Positions 62,685-64,000 of a stretch of DNA of 64,000 nt are shown piece by piece. The notes beneath the pieces are model-generated. The model was not told where the DNA came from. It was given only the letters and a program-made list of their open reading frames with translations, and did not search any database. Made by a program: the position numbers and the translations under genes. This stretch comes from Streptomyces sp. NBC_01283 (GTDB taxonomy: Bacteria > Actinomycetota > Actinomycetes > Streptomycetales > Streptomycetaceae): assembly GCF_041435335.1 (NCBI RefSeq), contig NZ_CP108430.1:9024001-9088000 (forward strand), written 5' to 3'. Numbering within the stretch: the stretch's first letter is position 1; each line of letters begins with the position of its first letter.

Positions 62685-64000
62685 TTACTTGACGCGTATC
62701 TCGCACCGCATCCGCCGCTCGTGCCCGACCTCCCGTTCCGCACCCGTCAGGGTGAGCGGCACGGTGTGGTGGACGCGTTCGCTGGACGCGGAGACACGTA
62801 GTTCAAGGGCGCCGGGTTCCACGACGCGGCGGCCGTCGGCTCCGGTGTACGCGGCGAGGTCCGCCGGGAAGGTGGCGTGGACCTCGGCGGACGCCCCGGC
62901 CTCGAGCGGGACGCGGGCGTAGCCGACGAGCCGGACCTCGGGGCGTGCGACAGTGCCGACCGGGTCGTGGAGGTAGAGCTGGACGACCTCGGTGCCGGGC
63001 CGCTCTCCGGTGTTGTGGACGGTGAGGCGCAGGGTGGTATCGCCGTCGGTGGGCAGCTCGGGGGTGTCGCACTGTGGGGCGTCCCAGGTGAACGTGGTGT
63101 AGGACAGGCCGTGCCCGAACGGGTAGAGGGCGGTGGGGTCCACGCTGCTGGCGTCGCCTAGGCGGCCGAGCGGCGGCGCGAGATAGGGGGCGGGCTGGCC
63201 GCCGGGGCCGCGCGGCACGCCGACGGGAAGGCGCCCTGAGGGCTCGACGCGTCCCGACAGGACTCCGGCGACGGCGGCGCCGCCCTCCTGCCCCGGGAAG
63301 AAGGCCTGGACGACGGCGGCGGCCCGATCGGCCCAGCGACCGAGGGCGTAGGGCCGTCCGCTGAGGACGACGACGATGGCCGGTGTCCCGGTGTCGAACA
63401 CCGTGTCCAGCAGCGCGCCTTGCCCGTAGGGCAGTTCAAGGTCCTCGACGTCGCAGCCCTCGCCGGAGGAGCCGCGCCCGAAGAGGCCCGAGCGGTCGCC
63501 GACCACGGCGAGGCAGACGTCGGCCTGCGCCGGGTCGTCGACGAAGACCGCGCCGGGCAGTTCGGCGCGGAGCGCCTCGGCGAGCGTCGGTACGTCGACG
63601 CCCGCAGGGAGTCCTGGGTGGTTGACGCCGACGTGCCGCGGGAACGTGTAGCAGCCGAGCATGGCGGCCTGTTCGTGGGCGAGGGGGCCGACCAGGGCGA
63701 TGCGCAGCCCGTGGGCGGCCAGCGGCAGCAGCCCCGCGTCGTTGGCGAGCAGGACGACCGACTCCTGCGCCACAGCCCGCGCCAGGTCCCGCATCTGAGG
63801 GGGGTTCAGGTCGATGAGCGCGTCTTGTGCGTCTACGGCGGTTCCAGTAATTCCCGTAGATCCCATGACCGGCTCCCAGTCCTGGTCGAGAAGGCCCAGC
63901 TCGCACTTTTGCGTGAGGACGCGCAACGCGGCGCGGTCGATCAGGTCTTCGGGAAGGTGTTCGGCCACGGGCAGGCAGCGCGCGGCGGGCAGTTCTACGT
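62685..64000 (-). CDS. GH3 beta-glycosidase, C-terminal part (gene cut by window edge)
   Basis: The open frame runs through the right edge without a start, so the N-terminal (TIM-barrel) domain with the nucleophile lies outside. The visible part has the second GH3 domain: AQESVVLLANDAGLLPL, IALVGPLAHE, VVLSGRPYALGRW, FFPGQEGGAAVA and YPFGHGLSYTTF, followed by the FnIII-like domain (VHNTGERPGTEVVQLYL). These mark a beta-glucosidase/beta-xylosidase that would cleave oligosaccharides produced by the GH6/GH10 enzymes. No signal peptide can be judged. It probably heads the GH3-GH10 transcript. Confidence 0.93.
   Translation of the reverse strand, partial: VELPAARCLPVAEHLPEDLIDRAALRVLTQKCELGLLDQDWEPVMGSTGITGTAVDAQDALIDLNPPQMRDLARAVAQESVVLLANDAGLLPLAAHGLRIALVGPLAHEQAAMLGCYTFPRHVGVNHPGLPAGVDVPTLAEALRAELPGAVFVDDPAQADVCLAVVGDRSGLFGRGSSGEGCDVEDLELPYGQGALLDTVFDTGTPAIVVVLSGRPYALGRWADRAAAVVQAFFPGQEGGAAVAGVLSGRVEPSGRLPVGVPRGPGGQPAPYLAPPLGRLGDASSVDPTALYPFGHGLSYTTFTWDAPQCDTPELPTDGDTTLRLTVHNTGERPGTEVVQLYLHDPVGTVARPEVRLVGYARVPLEAGASAEVHATFPADLAAYTGADGRRVVEPGALELRVSASSERVHHTVPLTLTGAEREVGHERRMRCEIRVK

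Overview
The window is very GC-rich. It has frequent GTG starts, strong GGAGG-type ribosome binding sites, ATGA/TGATG stop-start overlaps, in-frame TTA codons in one gene, a four-gene 'conservon', a snapalysin protease, I36-type secreted inhibitors and a canonical CebR box. Together these point to a Streptomyces or close relative. The density of truncated genes, IS5 remnants and fusion scars suggests accessory chromosome-arm DNA rather than the core.

Layout. 0.1-6 kb (minus): a complete dipeptide/oligopeptide ABC importer (lipoprotein, two permeases, two ATPases) followed by an SRPBCC protein. A secreted serine DD-peptidase-like hydrolase is divergent from it (6.3-7.5 kb). 7.7-11.7 kb: two GNAT acyltransferases (one with two TTA codons), an SRPBCC protein, a BASS-family transporter and a mycothiol-dependent-type DinB protein. 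11.8-13.3 kb: a YeeE/YedE sulfur transporter with a probable Cys-containing leader peptide upstream. 13.4-14.8 kb: a DD-carboxypeptidase fragment joined to a pentapeptide-repeat gene. 14.9-19.7 kb: a GbsR-like regulator divergent from a GMC oxidoreductase / aldehyde dehydrogenase / M20 amidohydrolase operon, which reads as a catabolic route for an alcohol. 19.8-25.6 kb (minus): an SDR, the conservon cvnABCD and an MHYT membrane protein.

26-34 kb holds an SMI1-like protein, a small membrane protein, a 658-residue cytoplasmic protein with a C-terminal repeat array resembling a beta-propeller, two tandem secreted FG-GAP repeat proteins and a small conserved protein. 34-45 kb is a mosaic rich in secreted proteins: an ArsR-type regulator, two I36 inhibitor-like proteins, a lipoprotein, a 43-residue micropeptide, a lipoprotein/LacI fusion scar, an internally deleted IS5 element with both ends, a VanZ protein, an ECF-like sigma factor with its CU044_5270 partner, and snapalysin. 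45-56 kb: FKBP isomerase, a dienelactone-hydrolase-like protein lacking its nucleophilic Cys, an FAD oxidoreductase / multipass membrane protein / TetR operon with a probable operator, several hypothetical genes, a second IS5 remnant, a GNAT and a threonine-dehydratase-like PLP enzyme. 57-64 kb: a membrane protein, a LacI remnant, and a plant-polysaccharide cluster on the minus strand (two GH6 cellulases, a CebR box, a GH10 xylanase and a GH3 glycosidase cut by the window edge).

Functional threads. Peptide import beside a peptidoglycan-type hydrolase suggests muropeptide scavenging. I36 inhibitors close to a zinc protease suggest control of extracellular proteolysis. The GH cluster with the CebR box suggests cellobiose-induced cellulose and xylan breakdown. 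All functional calls come from reading motifs by eye; no database search was run.
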